Origin: Plazaster borealis | Taxonomy: Eukaryota > Echinodermata > Asteroidea > Forcipulatida > Labidiasteridae | Reading direction: 5' to 3' | Length of the DNA stretch: 64,000 nt | Assembly: GCA_021014325.1 (NCBI GenBank) | Contig: CM037459.1 | Coordinates: 558,001-622,000, forward strand | Translations under genes and position numbers: made by a program | In this document: positions 13,424 through 25,320 of the stretch, piece by piece | Layout: each line of letters begins with the position of its first letter | Position numbering within the stretch: position 1 is the stretch's first letter | The notes under the pieces: model-generated | Seen by the model: only the letters and a program-made list of their open reading frames with translations | Databases searched by the model: none | Told to the model about the DNA's origin: nothing

Positions 13424-13570
13424 TTAAAAGACCCCTTTCATATTACGTCACAAAACCCAAACGGCGCCCTCACTGAGGTCAATGAAAACGTATCAGTCAT
13501 TGGCTGTGAGTTGTGTGCGGCACGTGCAATGTTTTACCTCAGCGATGGCGGCCAATGCAATCGGTCTAAA
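13424..13570 (-). repeat. Dispersed repeat, copy 2 (inverted relative to the 8-kb copy)
   Basis: Read on the minus strand this follows the copy at 7988-8120: GGCCGCCATCGCTGAGG, AACATTGCACGTGCCGC, CACAACTCACAGCCAATGAC, TTTTCATTGACCTCA and GAGGGCGCCGTTTGGG. It includes a CACGTG E-box at 13521-13526 and a TTACGTCA half-palindrome near 13443. No coding potential. Confidence 0.65.
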
Positions 13571-13689
13571 ACTAGGTTTTATGTAGCGCTTTCTATTATT
13601 GTTTTTAAAGACAGGTTTTCTTAAAAGTTTTTGAATTATAAGACCCATTTATGTGGCACCTTTTAAGGGTTACATGGTGCTGCGGCACA

Positions 13690-13905
13690 TTTAGCAGCCA
13701 TTGCCAGAGCCATAGATGTAAACTGGGTCCTTGTATACACAGCACACGAGACCTACGTCGTTACGTCCCATCCGATGGACGAAGATATAATGGTTAAGTG
13801 TCTTGCTCAAGGGCACACTGTCATGACTAGGACTCGAACCCACCCTCTGCTGATCAGAAACACCAGAGCTTGAGTCTAGTGCCCTTGACCATACGCCACG
13901 ACACG
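13690..13905 (-). mobile_element. tRNA-derived SINE
   Basis: On the minus strand the 5' part (13903 down to 13819) folds as a Leu-type tRNA-like head: TGTCGTGGC at the start, an anticodon-arm region ACTCAAGCT with a CAA anticodon in the loop, a long variable region, a perfect B box GGTTCGAGTCC (complement of 13830-13840) and a closing CATGACA. The A box is degraded. The body continues with GTGTGCCCTTGAGCAAGACA and TCGTCCATCGGATGGGACGT, a tail I recognise from memory as typical of a widespread marine invertebrate SINE. There is no clear tail repeat, so this is probably an old or 3'-truncated copy. It is not a functional tRNA gene. Confidence 0.75.
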
Positions 13906-16900
13906 CCATGGATGATTTTGTTAGGGTGATGGGGGGGGGGGGTTGTCATCTCAGTTCACAATAGGCAATTGTTGCAAAAACTGATCTCATACACATACAA
14001 CAGACTAAACATGCGTTTCCTTCTGAACTCAGTTTTGTGTTCACCAAACAAGATGCCTGTATTTTTCATGGTTTTGTAGCAGAAGAAGGTTGATAGTAGT
14101 ACGTGGCCTGTAATTCATTGCCTATCAGACACTATGCGGTGTTAGTTGACTGTTAGACCCTTTAACACACCTGACATTTACGACCGTTATTTACTGAGCA
14201 TTATTTTACTAAAATGCACACTTGAAGTCGGCATAAATGTTGTCACCATCCCACTGTCACCCCTAGTGACTCCCATACCTCCGTTTATGATGACCCAATG
14301 CAGGGGTAACTCACGGGCATGAATTCCATGGAGATACACTGGATATGGGAAAACTCATATTGTCATAATTGATTGCGTTCACGGTGCGACACATTCAGAT
14401 GTGTCCTGGGCCCTAAGATTGCAAACCAAATAATATACTAAGAAAGAAGAGATTGCTGTACCCGTTACCAGTGAGTCAAAACTGTATGATTTACAATTCT
14501 TGCGACTGTTATATTTTTGCAGTATTGTATCGGTAGTTTTCGCGGAGCAAATTTTGAATTAATTAAGAATATTCTGCTAGACCAAATACCAGATTACATT
14601 GATTCCCGTGCTTATATCCCAAACATTTGTCACGCTAGAAAAAAAACTTCTTCGATGAGATTCATATATGAATAGTAATTTGGTGTGAAAGTTAACTCTT
14701 TATATTGCATAAGATGTTATACTGATGCTTTATAATTGTATCGAACCAAACACAAATTGTAGTCCCGAGGTCAAATTTGATGTGTTTTTACAAAACAATG
14801 TAAACATACATGAAGGGGTCAAAACACTTTCGATGTGACCTGAGTGAGAGACCAGACTCAGACTCGAAGTGTAGAAGAGCAGTTTCATATGATAAATGAC
14901 ATATCCTGTTTTAATTGTTACTCGTAAAATTGAGAATGATATATCAGCGTTATGATTTTCAGTCTAGCATTAAGTATTTGACTGTATGTAGTAAAATCCG
15001 ACAATACGCCTGCCGTATATGATAAATATTAAATATGGATATATATGTCATCATCGTGGCCTATTCACGGCGTCGTTTGTTGCACAGGAGCCACGTCTGT
15101 GGTATGCTTAGCGGTTCATCGTGTTGTTCAGGGTTCACATCTTAACGACTTGGTGATAATTGACGCCAAGCAGCTTACAACAATCTGCTCTTGGATTGGG
15201 AACTTAGGATTCGCAGTTCTACTTCTAGATATTGAAACTGTGAATTCAAGCGGGAATCTTTCAAGCCAGCACACTTTCATGGGGTTTTATATTTTCCTTT
15301 ACATCGTGGATTGCAAATATAGATCTTTATCACACTAGACCACTTAGGGAAAATGTTTATCTGTTTGATAAAACATTTCAGTTCTTCTGTTGGTATTTGA
15401 CATTCGCTGAGACGATCTCAGCACATCATTTATGATATGACAGGAAAACATATGATCGATTTCTAATCCTGAGTGAAATCGAAACTGACAAAGTGTAGAC
15501 ATGCTTTTGTCATTTTCTAGAAATGTTATACAAATAATTATAAGCTTTATTTATTTAACTAAAATTTCCACCGGCCATTTTTCGACACCAGTATATTTCT
15601 TGAAACCTAATCAGCTTAATTTTTTAAAAGGATGCATTTTTTCTTGAGGACCAATGATGTTATATCACTTTAATATTTGAAATCATGCAATCTGCCCATA
15701 ATAAGTATGCTCTCCCACGAATCTAAACATTGAAGTAAAGTTTCTTCAATGTCAGCTTGCATCGCTCTCAGTCATGTGTCCTCGTGTTAACTTATACCTT
15801 CTTACAAGAAAGACGTTTCAGAGTAGAGATCATACATGCTCCTTCACGCACAACTATTTTGAAGGAAGGTACGGGGATGTTTCCCCAATCTTCCTCCTTC
15901 CTTTATGGGCTTGTTTTCCCTTCTTGACCTTGGGAAAAATTGCTCAGCGCGCAGCAAAGGCGGCAACATCAAAAAGCTTGCACAGGATGAACACGGTATG
16001 TTCGTTCTGGGACTTTATCTTCATTTTCGCTTCACTTCACTTTTTCTCCTGAAAAGATTCTTTCTTATCTATCTATATCCTCTTTTCTTTTGAGTCCGGC
16101 TCGGCGACCAAGCCCGTGGTCGTGTAGGTGTATATGCCGTGGTCAAGGCCAGTCTGTTTCTTACATATCCCGCCTTTTTTTGTCTATGCAAGCGGACGAG
16201 CAGACAACCAAGTGGGAAGTATTTGGCGCCAATATTATTTATACGGGAAGTTACACACAGGCATTTCTGTATATAAACCGTAAATTACCTTGTCCACGAT
16301 TTGAAGTGTTTACACAATCGTAAGATTTGAATCATCCAGAATTCTACAAAATGTGATTTTTTTCTGGCGATGCAAATATTTGCTTACAAGAAAGGAAAAC
16401 ATTTTAATTGATGAACAAAATCAAAATGGTGAAATAATTAGTTTTAATCTCCTCCGCCCATAAAGAATTCCTGGAAAACATCACTTATTTTCATCAAAAT
16501 ATTTATCTCATTTGCATGTATTTTAGACACATAAAATTACTTCAATGTAAACGTCAAAGTTGTCTTTTCCTAGAGGTATTGCCGGTTGAATAACAGCGGT
16601 TTATTTGAAACTTATCTGATTGTTACCATGGAATTCCCGGTGGAATTTCTCTAAAAACTGCGGCATCTTTTGGTCGTTCAGGTTATACACAGTAGACTAG
16701 AATCTTTGTCTAGTCCATCTGTACATTCAACCTCGTTCGCATGGATTAACTTTTCCCTATTACGATCGTCTCGTGTTTATAATACTCACCAGCATACACA
16801 AAAACAGATTATAATAGTTATAAAAATAGGTGGAAAAGTGTAAGCACAAAGAACGGACTCACGATAGGGACGTTTTATGGCAGCATTACACAGGGTTGTA

Positions 16901-17171
16901 AAATGATTGGGATATTCCTTTGTAACTCGGCCTCGGTTACAGGGAAAACCCCCCAACTTGTTTGTATATTGGGTGACCACACAGCAAGTAATGAAAGTTT
17001 TGATGGGAATAGCAGGCTATAAAACTGAATACTAGGTAGTTTGAGGTTTGACATGAATTGTACTTTCCTTCAAACCATTTATGTATCGTATTTAGAGAAT
17101 ATTATATATATCATGCATACATGTAGCTGTTTTTACTTTTCAAAAATGTTTCAAAATATACCACTACGAAA
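13906..17171. other. Single-copy stretch, no gene seen
   Basis: A G-run of twelve lies at 13931-13942. Open frames at 15045-15338 and 15774-16052 (97 and 92 codons) have no recognisable domain and no supporting splice pattern. A loose nested hairpin occurs near 14828-14873 (CACTTTCGA with TCGAAGTG). Otherwise featureless. Confidence 0.5.
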
Positions 17172-17550
17172 TTAAAGGCAGTGGACACTATTACTCAAAA
17201 TAATTATTAACACAAAACCTTACTTGGTATCAAGTAATTGGGAGAGGTTGGTAGTATAAAACATTGTGAGAAACGGCTACTTCTGAAGTCGAGTAGTTTT
17301 CGAGAAAGAAGTAATTTTCCACGAATTTGATTTCGAGACCTCAAGTTTAGAACTTGAGGTCTCGAAATCAAGCATCTGAAAGCACACAACTTCGTGTGGC
17401 AAGGGTGTTTTTTCTTTCATAGTTATCTTGCAACTCCGACGACCGATCGAGCTCAAATTTTCACAGGTTTGTTATTTTATGCATATGTTGAGATACACCA
17501 AGTGAGAAGACTGGTCTTTGACAATTACCAATAGTGTACACTGTCTTTAA
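17172..17550 (+). mobile_element. TTAA-flanked MITE, family A, copy 2 (long-hairpin subtype)
   Basis: About 379 bp bounded by TTAA (17172-17175 and 17547-17550). The ends are TTAAAGGCAGTGGACACT and the diverged complement AGTGTACACTGTCTTTAA. It shares internal words with copies 1, 3 and 4 but carries a 45-nt perfect hairpin at 17327-17371 where copy 3 has a different 30-nt palindrome. No open frame beyond an incidental 60-codon one. Confidence 0.85.
17327..17371. repeat. Perfect hairpin inside MITE copy 2
   Basis: A 21-nt left arm starting TTGATTTCGAGACC is exactly complementary to the right arm ending TCTCGAAATCAA, with the 3-nt loop TAG. It sits in the middle of the element. Confidence 0.95.
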
Positions 17551-17652
17551 AACTACGGTACAATTTTGAAGAAGTGATCGACAGGCTTCAGTCTTCTTAT
17601 TATGTTGTATGTCAAAGCACTGCAAAAGTTCGATTCAAAACTAAGCTCAATA
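17551..17652. other. Spacer between two MITE copies
   Basis: About 100 bp of unique sequence separating two same-orientation family A elements. Confidence 0.6.
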
Positions 17653-18026
17653 TTAAAGGCATCGTACACGTTTGGTAATTACTCAAAACATATATTAACA
17701 TAAAAACTTACTTGGTAACGAGCAACAGAGAGCTGTTGATAGTATAAAACATTGTGAGAAACGACTCCCTCTGAAGTAACGTAGTTTTTGAGAAAGAGGT
17801 AAATTCTCACTAAAATAATAAAAACTTCTTGCAAGAAGTTTTTATTCCTATCTGAAAGCACACAAATTTGTACAACAAGGGTGCTTTTTCTTTCATCATT
17901 TTCTTGCAACTTCGATGACCAATTGAGCCCAAATTTTCACAGGCTTGTTATTTTATGCATATGTTGGGATACACCAAATGAGAACACTGGTCTTTGACAA
18001 TTACCAAACGTGTACGATGCCTTTAA
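17653..18026 (+). mobile_element. TTAA-flanked MITE, family A, copy 3
   Basis: About 374 bp. This is the best-preserved copy: the left end TTAAAGGCATCGTACACG and the complement of the right end match for about 28 bp. TTAA is present at both borders (17653-17656, 18023-18026). A perfect 30-nt palindrome lies at 17817-17846, with AATAAAAACTTCTTG as the left arm. Family members lack any transposase frame and would need a partner supplied elsewhere in the genome. Confidence 0.9.
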
Positions 18027-19490
18027 GTTGTCATGCTTTTCTTTTTACTTACTCGTCGTTTTTTCTTAGAATTTAACCTTCATGACTCTAAAAGACTTAT
18101 GTTTGTTTACATGGGTAAGATATAACTTAAAATAAGTTAATCATTGTGTAGTTTAATAGAACTTTGGTATGTGTGGATTGGCCAAATCTTTGAACTCGTT
18201 GAAACCCAACCGGCGCCATGAGGTAGACACGATCGTTGAAGTTTCGATTAGACGAAACCCAGACCTCTGAACAGATCTTGAAGATTATCATAAATCCCTT
18301 CAGATTTAGGTGCCTTAGGGACCCGGTCTTGACCTCACAGGGCCTCCCATCAAATTGAAGAACTCCATATTGCACCCCATACAATATACCCCTAATGGTA
18401 AATACAACGAACAGATGAACAAAATTAACATTTTTTGAACGTCGTTCATCATGCCCCTTTTTCCCGAATATAAATATAAACAATTACAAAGTATTTAATT
18501 TCCATTTTCTTTATCCAAACCCAATTTAGCATGGATGTTTCTCAGATATATATTAATTATTTTCTTCATAAACTGGGTCAACCAATTTCACACATTTGTT
18601 ATTACATTGTATGAGGATGATTGTAGTTTCAACATTAGTGTCACAGGTCGATTTCTATCCTACGGTGTTTGATAACATGTTTCTTTCATTGCTGATAAAA
18701 CTAATTCGGTCTTTATTTTAACTGAGGTTTGTCATAGTGGTGGTATGTGTAACCACGTGAAAAATAACCTTTGTGTGATTTTGAATGGTTGACAGTGGTG
18801 AGTAAGTACTCGACGTTTCAACAAGTGTAATGGTTGGTCTTCATTCGAATAGTTGACGTAGATGGTTGAAGTGATTACATCCATCATCCCAATCTTGATC
18901 AAATTAGTCCTTCCTTTACTCAAACTCCTAATCTGTTGGTTTGAACTTAATAATTGCATTATAAACCTCTCTGGTTTCATATGTTATTCTATTTATACAT
19001 CTAAAGTGTCTAAAGTTGATATTTATTTATTTTGATTTCACGTGAAAGTGGTTTTTGCCAGCTGAGAAGTTGACCCAGCACGGCACGGTTTGTGGTACAG
19101 ATTGTCTTCATCTATCGTCAGTAGTCTGGTATGGGGTCGGTTAGAGGACACCCTTCAACGACTCAGGGGACGTCTTGTACATCATTCCCTTGTGGGTCCC
19201 GAGGGGCGGGGACGTGTGAAAGCCACCCGCCCCTTCCCTGGAGAAGTAATTACCTCAAGTTCAGTGTCTCACTTCATGTGCTGTTTTTCGCTCTGTCAGT
19301 AAGCGTAGAGTGTTGCGATATACCATATGGCAGACAAGGTCTCTGGCCTTCATTGAGTCTTTCCAATGTTTGTTCAGAACTTGACTTATATTTTGTGAAC
19401 ACTTTGTTTATTGTAATAGCATGGTAAATAACATTTTAGGGCATATTTATTGGTAAAACCAATGACACATGTTGAGAAGGTGCACTACAC
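18027..19490. other. Single-copy stretch with weak coding-like frames
   Basis: Two minus-strand frames stand out slightly: 18127-18483 (118 codons) and 18732-18980 (82 codons). I recognise no domain in either. The second includes a GTTGAAACGTCGAGTACTT run on the minus strand, a type of phrase often seen near the 3' end of invertebrate retroelements, so the region could hold retroelement debris. The 19130-19260 part is GC-richer. None of this supports a gene call. Confidence 0.35.
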
Positions 19491-19534
19491 GTGCACACCT
19501 TGAAAGGCTATACTGTAGTTGAAATAATCATGAA

Positions 19535-20030
19535 CAACTTACGGCTACCTGCCCTATACGCATTGTGTAGTACCGGTATGATTGAAAAACTACCATGTCA
19601 CTTTGATAATGGTGTTACCAGCTTCCCACGATATTACATTGACACGACACCGTGTCTTTACCACTACATACCCTATACGCTTTGCCTCATCAACAACTAC
19701 CATGCCGCTTTACCACCATCCCAAACATGTTACGTTGACTGGACACTTGGTCATCAAAAAATATACCATGCCACTTTGATGTGGTTTTACCACCATCCTC
19801 CCAAACATGTTACTATGACACGACAGAGAGTTTTTACTGCTACCTGCCCGACGCCTTGCCTGATCCAAAGCTACCATGCCATTTTGATATGGTGTTACCA
19901 GCCTCTCAAACATTATTACATTGACACGACACAGTGTTTTACCACGGCAACCTTTTCCTACGCCTTGCCTGTCAAAAACTACTATGCCATTTTGATATGG
20001 GTTTACCAGCCTCCAAAACATTTTAATGAT
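19535..20030 (+). repeat. Degenerate tandem array, about 108-bp unit
   Basis: Four to five diverged units, one internally deleted, each beginning near TACCATGCCATTTTGATATG and continuing through TTACCAGCCTC, ACATTATTACATTGACACGA and a CTACGCCTTGCCT block. One open frame runs through the array (19491-20051, 186 codons) because 108 is a multiple of three. The predicted product repeats CH/YxxLIWxYQPxKH-like segments. That makes it the most persistent single-frame repeat protein in the window, but there is no signal peptide, promoter or splice evidence, so I leave it as a repeat. Confidence 0.75.
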
Positions 20031-20613
20031 CGAAATGCCAGACGAAACTGATTAGTATATATGCGTAACAGAATAATATGGTAAACAAGCGAGTAATATT
20101 GCCATAAGGTAGTCGTGTTACATCTCTTCATTGTATTATTGCAGTCGTAGGACAACTTAATATTTATACACGTAGTGTTATTAACAGTCGACTTGTCTCA
20201 ATATCATAGACTTGCTCAACAAATATTATCAACATTGTTTTAGCCTCGACCAAAATCAAGCAATGTTTACGAAACGAGTGACCTGGTGCACGCCAGGGCT
20301 TTACTTGACTGGCGTTTCTGGGAAGTTTATGTTGGAATTAGACAATCGGGGTACTTTCTGCACAATTTCAGTTATTGAAAACGACGGATAAAGTTATATA
20401 TACAAAAATAATAAGAAAAATAATTGGGTGTTTTTCTATGTACAATTTATGTACACAAAGGTTCTACAATTATGAACTTTCATCTGCCATTATAATGCCA
20501 TGAATAAATATTACAACTTATAAAATAAAATAAAAAACTATGAATCGATGTGCATTTCACTGTACCGGAGAGATAGCGAAATGGACATTACTTGGTATTG
20601 AACAAATTGTGGG

Positions 20614-20627
20614 GCGCCCTCTAGCGC
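20614..20627 (-). promoter_or_regulatory. CTCF-like core motif
   Basis: The minus strand reads GCGCTAGAGGGCGC, close to the bilaterian CTCF core CCASYAGRKGGCRS (mismatches only in the first three positions). It is nearly palindromic. Whether the factor binds here is unknown. Confidence 0.3.
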
Positions 20628-20926
20628 ACGAACTGTGATGCAATTCCAAGTTTTGTTTTCGAGGAATGAATTTAACTTGATTTACTGTTCGATTTTTTAG
20701 ATTTGTTTGAAAGAATGCTGTAAGAAAGTATTGATCAAGGTCATGTTTCGTAAGTCATGTTGGATAACAGCCTTATTGATGATCAATCTATGTGTTTAGG
20801 CTCATATAGCCAGATACATATCTGGTAGTAAAGTGATATGATTTAATATACAATATGTAGGAATTGCAATATTCCGATTCATCCAGATAATGAAATAAGA
20901 ACCGTATACTCAGTGATATGATGCAC

Positions 20927-20945
20927 TGACGTAGTAGTTACGTCA
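20927..20945. promoter_or_regulatory. Inverted CRE-like half sites
   Basis: TGACGTA and TACGTCA face each other across a 5-bp spacer. It resembles a split ATF/CREB site; no gene start is visible beside it. Confidence 0.25.
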
Positions 20946-21042
20946 TCGATTTCATATTTTGTGATTGATATGGGGCATGGTGATATCCCCATATAATGTG
21001 TCTTCATTGTGTGCTTGGAATCTCAGGAATTCTTTTGAGGAT

Positions 21043-21082
21043 TTTTTTTTGGGGGGGGGGGTACATTGGGGGGGGGGGGTAC
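21043..21082 (+). repeat. Homopolymer T then G runs
   Basis: A T-run runs straight into a G-run, followed by a second G-run after GTACATT. The same T-run/G-run junction recurs near 40438-40457. Confidence 0.85.
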
Positions 21083-21148
21083 CCTCTACCCAAATATCGG
21101 GCATGGTTTACAAATTCATGGTCTATCAAGAAAGACAAAAGACTAGTT

Positions 21149-21150
<2 letters not shown>

Positions 21151-21189
<39 letters not shown>
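21151..21189 (+). repeat. TAA microsatellite, 13 units
   Basis: Thirteen uninterrupted TAA units. Confidence 0.95.
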
Positions 21190-24100
21190 GACTTGTAATG
21201 CGCACATATCCACCCTGCTGGGTGTTCAAGGCGCAGAGCCAAGTTTACCAAGCAGGGCCTTTGCATAAATGTTATATCTTCTTTTATCAATTATCATTTT
21301 ATCGTTATAAGGTGTGTGATAATAACCCGGTTTCATGCAGACTTAAAGTGAAGTAGTGCACAGCGGGTAGCTGTGATCGTCTTGATAGGGGCAACTTTGT
21401 CCAAAAGACCCCTTGATTGTTGCACGAGCCTGCTCAGCGGGTTGGCGTGTAATCACGTCACATCCAATTTAAGCTGCTCCGCATTTAAGTAGCTTCAACT
21501 CACAGACTTCAACTGCGAACTCACAACATTCTCAAAGTATCTTGTCAGCTTCTTTATCGTCTTCGATGCATCAGTGGATGATTTGTGAGAAACCTGAAAG
21601 TAAAGAGTTTAGGGTATTTCTATTCCTGTTGGGTTTTGCTAATGGCATATGGGTGGGCCGTGAGATTCCGTTTCTATTCATTGTCGTTAACTGCTGATGT
21701 TTTGGGTGGAAGTGATGTTAGATTGTATTGTGTCTCGTTCCATCAATGCATAAACGTGGTCCATATTGGGGTTAAGACTCCCTTGGTTAGCTTCAGTCTG
21801 TTATGGTCTTCCTATTGTAACGCTATTTCTCGCTTGACTACCTCGTTTCGTTTTGTGATAATTTCAACACAACAGAACTGAAGGTGAGCCGACCCTTTTC
21901 TCTGCCTACATAATAACCATCAAATCCTTTTTGTGAGTGAGCGTCAGTCGAAACCGATAACAAGAAGGCTAAACACAAAGGCCCATGGTATTAACTGGGC
22001 AGGATATACTGACGTTAATCTCTCAGGTTTCTTGGGAGATGTTTTTGTTTAAGAGAAGATTTTCTGGCTGTTTGCTTTGAAGGGAAAAAGGTTCGTTGAA
22101 TCGAGGGTCTAATTGCGCTATTCTTCGGCGTGGTAAACTTTTACCATCTCTCACCAAAACGGCGGTATCCCTTTGGCGGCGTATCATACACAAACAAGAG
22201 TGTGGATAAACTCCATTGAAGGAGCTAAAGAAGCAAACCAAGCGTGAAACGGCCAAACCTCTGTACTTTAGTCCTGAAGATCTTAGGGTTTTAATCAAAT
22301 GAGGCTTGACTGAAGACTATTCTGATGGAACATTAGCTAACAAAGGCCTTATAAAGATCATCATTAATACATTCGGAAAACAATTTGTCAACCGACAACT
22401 CCGGACTGGTTGTTAATTCGGCCGACTGCTTTTAGACATGTAACGCTTCACCATCGAAATGACATATGGGTGGGTAGTTTGTTTGTGGGCAGTCTACCCT
22501 CTGACTTTGGTTGTAGGCCTACACTCATTCTTTTTTCAAGTAACATTTACAACAGCAAAAAAGAATCGTTTCTGTCAGTCCAGAACAAAAACAAACTCGC
22601 CCCTTCAAATAAAACTTCTTTGCATTCACAAAGTCAACACTGATTTTGAAGATATACATGTACGTGTTGTACGAGGACAAAACAACAGCTGAAGAAAATT
22701 CGGAAATATCTCCGGGCAAGCCTGCCAGCGAACATACTCCTTGTTTATTCATGGGGTCCAAAGCCAACATCCTCGGCAGAGCAAGTGTTGACTGTCACGG
22801 TGCATTGCCGTGGTGCGGACAGTATCCAGACAATGGCCCGTCTACTTTATCTTCTCAATGGTCTCTCTGTGTACAAGGTTGTATAAACTCAAAGGCTACT
22901 CTGAAAAAAATATCAGTCAAAAACTGAAATCCTCACCAGGCAAAGTTGGATCTTTTACAAAAATAACGGTCAAAGGTTTAGGGTTGAGGTACTTGCTATA
23001 ACTGAAGCCCGGGGCTTACCACCGATAAAATGTTTATATAGGGCACATTGCTGAAACTGAAAGAAGGTTCATACAATAATGACTTTAAACACACTCATTA
23101 TTCTGGGCGGTGAATAGTTTACCCCAATACCGCATTGCCAGTCAAAGAAATTGCATTAAATTGGATACAATAAATATCTTACAACAGGTAGAGTTGATAT
23201 GTAGCAATAGGGTAAGAAACTATCACACACATGATGTACTAAGATCATTCCAGTTTCTCCAAGACACGTCGAAAATGATGGGAAAGTGCGAGGCGCATTA
23301 CAGGTGATTAAATACAAGCCTTACCTTAAATACCAGAGGATTTGGAATTTAACTACCCACATGCCCTCAAATTAAACCACACTATGGTATGCAATACATC
23401 ATGAGGTTATGAGCGATCGTAAACTAACGAGGCATTTAATTAAACCAAACTCCATTGGTCGTATCACGATGGCACTACTTAATTTCACCTAATGACCGGT
23501 TTGTATCGTATTATTCAACAAGCAAGCCGCTTGTGTGTCATTTCTACAACAGATTGTATGATTCCCAAGCAATAAAACACCCTCATGTACTTTATTATAG
23601 AGGATGTTGTGAAACAACATTCAGTTGAAGTCTTTATTATGAGTGACTATAGGTTTGATCACCACTGTGTTTGAATTCGATTCAGCAGGGAATTGACTAC
23701 AGAGGTATACAACGCCACCTTTATGGATTCATCTACATAATACCATGTTATAAAGTATATATTTATTAGCGTGTAACCTACCGAATATAAAACAGTAACC
23801 ACAAGAGCAATATAACAAATATATTCCGTCTTTTAAAACACGTCATGTAGTAAGAGTAGTTGATTAAAGTATCACCCAACACATTAATCTTTTCGCAGAA
23901 AAAGTCATTTAACAAAATATGAATTGGGACAGCAATGAAAACTGGATCGAGGCTTATACAATAATGTTGTCATAAATCGTATTTTGAATGAATACAGATT
24001 CAATTGTTACAAACAACCAGCCTCAACAGTGAGACCAATTTGTTTGCCCACATTTTACCATAAATCGTACTTTTCCACGGATTCCTGCCAGTTCTGTCAC

Positions 24101-25099
24101 CACACCACCCGGTGCTGAACCTGATTACAATGGATGACAGACTCATGGATTCAACTTATCTAAACATGTAACACCATTATTATAACCAAACTTGAATTCT
24201 AAAGGAGTAAATTTCTGATGAGTTAAAAATCAGCCCCATCCCTCATTCCTCCGGTCCGTCTCATCCAACCCATCCGTTTGTCCCTGGTGAAATGAAAATG
24301 AAGCAACGGTTAATACAGCAGTACAGGATGTAAGGCTTGTCACTCAACGGGCCAAATTGGATTAATGTCGTCCCTGTGTTAAAATACAACCCATGTAGAT
24401 GTTTTAGAAGCAATTTGAGTCCCCCCCGAAGTAACCAATCTTAGGTGTCGTGTACCTCATCAGATGAACCTCTCAAATAATTATTCATTCCTGCCCTGGA
24501 GCAATTTGTGGTTTTTATACAAATGAATCATTGCTGATATTCATATTATATTGTCTCATGGTTTTTACAAAGATCCCACGACGCGGTGTTCCGGTAGCTC
24601 GGGGCCATTTCGCCATTGTAACTAGTGATATTCACTTCACCGTTCGGCATTAGAGACGTGATTATTAAGTGATAGATAACGAAGGACAAACGCATTTTAC
24701 GGAGTTAGGGCACCCGTTTTGAACTCTGTATTATAATGACAACTTTTTTTGTCACGCTGCTATTGTTTGCAATCGGCACATACGCGTTAGGCTTATACAT
24801 ATCAGTGTTAGTTTACATTGAATAAAAAACGTCGATACGGAAATTAAGTCAAACAAGCTTCACCTTTATATAATTATATTTGAAAATTAATTTGGAAATT
24901 GTTTGGCTGTTTTAGTCTTTGTGGCATGGCAATTATTATTGTTATTTTTTTATCTATTTGCAATTTAATCTCACTTTTTAGACCGAAAGAACTTATTAAC
25001 TCTTGTAAACTTAGCCAGTGATTTTGTAGGCACACTGCAATAAAAGCTTAGAGGCCTGTTAGTATCACATGTTATTTACGTTTTCATGCTGGATGATGT

Positions 25100-25320
25100 A
25101 CCATTTATCCCACCGCTGCTACCAAATGGCGGGTTCTCGTTTCATGCACGCACCGCGGCGACTCGGCACGCTGTGTACGAGAAAGCCCATTAAAGCAACA
25201 GACAGCCTCCTGGGCCAATTCCCGTGTGTAGTCCCTCGGTCGATGCAAATGCGGTTATCAGTGATCTCCACTCGGCCTAGCGAAATAAATACCAGTGTTA
25301 GCGGAAATTGATACACGGGT
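25100..25320. promoter_or_regulatory. CpG-richer patch with octamer and CCAAT
   Basis: Composition is GC-richer than the flanks. Visible motifs are a perfect octamer ATGCAAAT at 25243-25250, GGCCAATT at 25213-25220 and GGTTATCA at 25253-25260 (GATA type on the opposite strand). Together these suggest a possible enhancer; no transcript start or coding exon is evident. Confidence 0.2.

Noticed and set aside
13819..13903. Functional tRNA-Leu gene
   Set aside because: The A box and acceptor stem are degraded and the SINE body follows directly.
22646..22927. 93-codon frame with Cys/Trp-containing segment (DCHGALPWCGQYPDNG)
   Set aside because: Looked briefly like a secreted domain, but no cysteine pattern matched a known family, there is no signal peptide, and overlapping frames are equally open.
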